Source of the DNA: Planctomycetaceae bacterium
Lineage (GTDB): Bacteria > Planctomycetota > Planctomycetia > Pirellulales > Thermoguttaceae
Reading direction: 5' to 3'
Assembly (NCBI GenBank): GCA_031257725.1
Contig: JAIROD010000676.1
Coordinates: 1-7,428, forward strand
Length of the DNA stretch: 7,428 nucleotides
Part shown: piece by piece, positions 6,223 to 7,428 of the stretch
How the letters are laid out: each line of letters begins with the position of its first letter
How positions within the stretch are numbered: position 1 is the stretch's first letter
The notes under the pieces: generated by a model
What the model was told of the DNA's origin: nothing
The model's input: the letters and a program-made list of their open reading frames with translations, nothing else
Database searches by the model: none
Translations under genes and position numbers: made by a program

Positions 6223-6927
6223 CTACGAACCGCAATCCTCCGCATCTGAGGTGGTTGTATCTGTTCCTTCCTCCGTGATTTTCGTACCCGTTGCTGTTAC
6301 CGTACCGTCAGTAGATAACAGATTGGAACAATTGAATCCAGAACCTTGGCTACAGTAACATCCGGGAGCATTTGATTGATCCGTGCGGGTATAACGATAC
6401 TCATAGTCTTGTTTGTACTCAAAATCAACCAGTCTAACGTAGTACTGACCACAGAGTTTTGTATTGGGAGGAGCAGAAACAGAAACTTGCCGCGTAACAG
6501 TTACCTGAGACGAAACACTTGTTCCCGTTACACTGCCTATAGTGGTTATTCTTTCGTAACCCGCGCCGAATGAAGAACCTAAGTGTATAGAGTGACTGGA
6601 ACTCTTTTGCCAAAGATCTTGAGCAATATATCCTATTGTAAACGATTTGGACACGCTTTTCGAAGCGGTTACTCCCTGCTGGTCAGAACAGTTATTGCTA
6701 CACACCGGAACATCAATGTAAGTCTTCCGTGCATTGGATAATGTTTCCTGTACAGAAAAAAGAATTCTCTTACAAACTTCAACCGAGTTGCAATTGGTTG
6801 TCGAACCCAAAACTGTCCGGACAGTACAGTATTGTGGATCAACAAAGACAGTATCTGCGGAACAGTTTCTTGCACACAAAAAAGCGACGAAAGAAACAAG
6901 TAAACAAAGAAAAATTGTATTTTTCAT
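6223..6927 (-). CDS. Small secreted cysteine-rich protein of unknown function
   Basis: This 234-residue protein has a signal peptide (residues 1 to about 24, cleavage near CSA before DTVF). The mature part has ten cysteines (34, 46, 52, 76, 80, 159, 190, 192, 200, 232), enough for five disulfides. Residues about 84-155 are rich in Ser, Thr, Gly and Val in an alternating beta-strand pattern, leading into VSAPPNTK (150-157) and an aromatic strand region to about 180. That layout recalls aerolysin/ETX-MTX2-type beta proteins, but I cannot confirm homology. The tail (205-234) is Thr-rich and acidic. A strong ribosome site, AAAGGAG, precedes the ATG. It is the first gene of an operon with the TPR-like and DUF1573 genes, so its product may be their partner or cargo. 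The existence of the gene is well supported; its function is open. Confidence 0.8.
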   Translation of the reverse strand: MKNTIFLCLLVSFVAFLCARNCSADTVFVDPQYCTVRTVLGSTTNCNSVEVCKRILFSVQETLSNARKTYIDVPVCSNNCSDQQGVTASKSVSKSFTIGYIAQDLWQKSSSHSIHLGSSFGAGYERITTIGSVTGTSVSSQVTVTRQVSVSAPPNTKLCGQYYVRLVDFEYKQDYEYRYTRTDQSNAPGCYCSQGSGFNCSNLLSTDGTVTATGTKITEEGTDTTTSDAEDCGS

Positions 6928-6933
6928 TTTTTT

Positions 6934-6940
6934 CTCCTTT
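6934..6940 (-). promoter_or_regulatory. Strong ribosome binding site of the Cys-rich gene
   Basis: On the minus strand AAAGGAG lies 6 bases before the ATG at 6927. It is the best Shine-Dalgarno match in the window and fixes the start of the first operon gene. The later genes of the operon have weaker sites or none, so the secreted protein may be made in excess over its neighbours. Confidence 0.75.
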
Positions 6941-6981
6941 TGGAAAATTTTGATAAAATAAACGGGACTTCAATTTAGAGT

Positions 6982-7009
6982 ATTCTACTCAGTTTTCTTT
7001 TCTTGTCGA
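6982..7009 (-). promoter_or_regulatory. Putative sigma-70-type promoter of the three-gene envelope operon
   Basis: TCGACA (7004-7009) and TAGAAT (6982-6987) on the minus strand each match the consensus at 5 of 6 positions and are 16 bases apart. Transcription should start near 6975, giving a leader of about 48 bases that contains the strong ribosome site. No operator-like dyad overlaps these boxes. Confidence 0.5.
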
Positions 7010-7083
7010 GACTGGGAAAGAAAAAATTCTGATTATTTCGGAATTTGGGGAAGTAATCGCTGATATAAGTGTAGGCGATACAT

Positions 7084-7199
7084 GCATCGCACTTGAGTTT
7101 TCGGTTTTAATTTTTTGATACGATTACGAAATATGTTGGATTTTCAAGATGAAATACATTCTACGTATTGATCCAAAACAGGATTTTCAAGTGCAATGA
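7084..7199. repeat. Paired short repeats in the spacer between tRNA gene and operon
   Basis: CATCGCACTTGA (7084-7095) and the reverse complement of CATTGCACTTGA (at 7188-7199) are inverted copies with one mismatch. GGATTTTCAAG occurs twice in direct orientation (7138-7148 and 7181-7191), and the second copy overlaps the right inverted arm. The spacer 6961-7260 has no gene I can support. The repeats could be binding sites or the remains of an insertion. Confidence 0.45.
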
Positions 7200-7212
7200 G
7201 TATAAAAACTTT

Positions 7213-7223
7213 GCGTACAACGC
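7213..7223 (-). terminator. Weak terminator candidate after the tRNA gene
   Basis: On the minus strand GCGT and ACGC form a 4-base-pair stem with a 3-base loop, followed by AAAG and then TTTTT. It is about 40 bases past the tRNA 3' end. The stem is short, so termination here is only plausible. Confidence 0.25.
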
Positions 7224-7260
7224 TATTCACAATAAACTCTCAATGATCTGCGAACAAAAC

Positions 7261-7334
7261 TATCCTCGACAGAATTCGAATCTGTAACCTCTGGCTTCGG
7301 AGACCAGCACTCTATCCAATTGAGCTACGAGGAC
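7261..7334 (-). tRNA. tRNA-Arg (anticodon CCG)
   Basis: The 74-base cloverleaf is complete. The acceptor stem pairs GTCCTCG with CGAGGAT, with one G-U at the end and A as discriminator. The D arm is GCTC/GAGT. The anticodon stem is CTGGT/GCCAG with loop CTCCGAA, giving anticodon CCG, which reads the arginine codon CGG. The variable loop is AGGTT, and the T arm is ACAGA/TCTGT with loop TTCGAAT. The 3' CCA is not encoded, since GTTTTG follows, so it must be added after transcription. The gene lies on the same strand as the operon downstream but has its own promoter. Confidence 0.95.
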
Positions 7335-7347
7335 ATCAATTCTCCGA

Positions 7348-7375
7348 ATTATCCCGATTTTATCGCTCTTGTCAA
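7348..7375 (-). promoter_or_regulatory. Promoter of the tRNA-Arg gene
   Basis: On the minus strand a perfect TTGACA (7370-7375) is followed after 16 bases by GATAAT (7348-7353), a 5 of 6 match to the -10 consensus. The -10 box ends 13 bases before the tRNA 5' end, so the primary transcript would carry a very short leader. This is the most consensus-like promoter in the window, as expected for a stable RNA gene. Confidence 0.75.
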
Positions 7376-7396
7376 GCGAATAAACATCAATATGTT

Positions 7397-7410
7397 GTTC
7401 CTAACGGGAC
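7397..7410. repeat. Small hairpin related to the one at 2482-2497
   Basis: GTTCC (7397-7401) pairs with GGGAC (7406-7410), with one T-G wobble, around the loop TAAC. The stretch CCTAACGGGACGGAA (7400-7414) differs by one base from CCTAGCGGGACGGAA (2486-2500). It lies upstream of the tRNA promoter, in an intergenic position like the other copies. Confidence 0.55.
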
Positions 7411-7428
7411 GGAAAAAACGAACATTCA

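Noticed and set aside
6191..6235. N-terminal extension of the TPR-like protein from TTG 6235
   Set aside because: ATG 6190 has AAGGA 6 bases upstream and begins a normal signal peptide. The extension would overlap the end of the Cys-rich gene.
136..6961. Plus-strand reading frames of 65-101 codons
   Set aside because: Most lie opposite the minus-strand genes and show no domain, signal peptide or ribosome site. They look like shadows of the real genes.
6989..7087. 32-residue minus-strand frame between the tRNA gene and the operon
   Set aside because: It has no ribosome site and unremarkable composition, and it overlaps the predicted operon promoter.
7261..7334. tRNA-Arg as an integration site for a mobile island
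   Set aside because: I found no second copy of the tRNA 3' end in the window, and no integrase or phage gene beside it.

Overview
The window looks like part of an AT-rich planctomycete-type chromosome. The clues are a Tat-exported Gfo/Idh/MocA oxidoreductase, a DUF1573 protein with the SCGCT motif, a DUF362 ferredoxin-like protein, and gene-poor spacers full of small palindromes. This placement rests on gene content alone. A related phylum such as Verrucomicrobiota or Lentisphaerota is not excluded. All five supported protein genes and the single tRNA gene lie on the minus strand, so transcription runs from right to left.

Right end (about 6930-7428): a tRNA-Arg with anticodon CCG has its own consensus-like promoter. 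It is followed by a 330-base spacer holding short repeats and the promoter of the next operon.

Middle (3728-6927): three genes are packed head to tail. They encode a small secreted cysteine-rich protein, a helical-repeat (TPR-like) protein with a signal peptide and a C-terminal membrane anchor, and a DUF1573 protein with an N-terminal membrane anchor. The stop codon of the second gene directly abuts the start of the third. All three products are predicted to place their bulk outside the cytoplasmic membrane, so this looks like one cell-envelope module. Its function is unknown, and it is the best candidate here for an undescribed system. The small secreted protein has a Ser/Thr-rich beta-strand pattern that recalls aerolysin/ETX-MTX2 proteins, but this is only a suggestion.

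Next (2507-3637): a DUF362 protein with two 4Fe-4S motifs lies 90 bases downstream. It may be read through from the operon or have its own promoter.

Left centre (1509-2506): an 880-base stretch with no credible gene is dense in repeats. It holds two copies of an AACACGAAA-type palindromic element whose cores point in opposite directions inside conserved flanks, a cluster of small hairpins, and a 226-base MITE-like element with 55-base inverted arms that differ at one position.

Left (1-1664): the Gfo/Idh/MocA gene has an extended -10 promoter overlapped by a 9-base dyad that resembles an operator. Downstream of it lie a 10-base-pair hairpin and a 16-base tandem repeat. Three apparent long starts (GTG at 1622, TTG at 3715, TTG at 6235) are rejected in favour of internal ATG codons.
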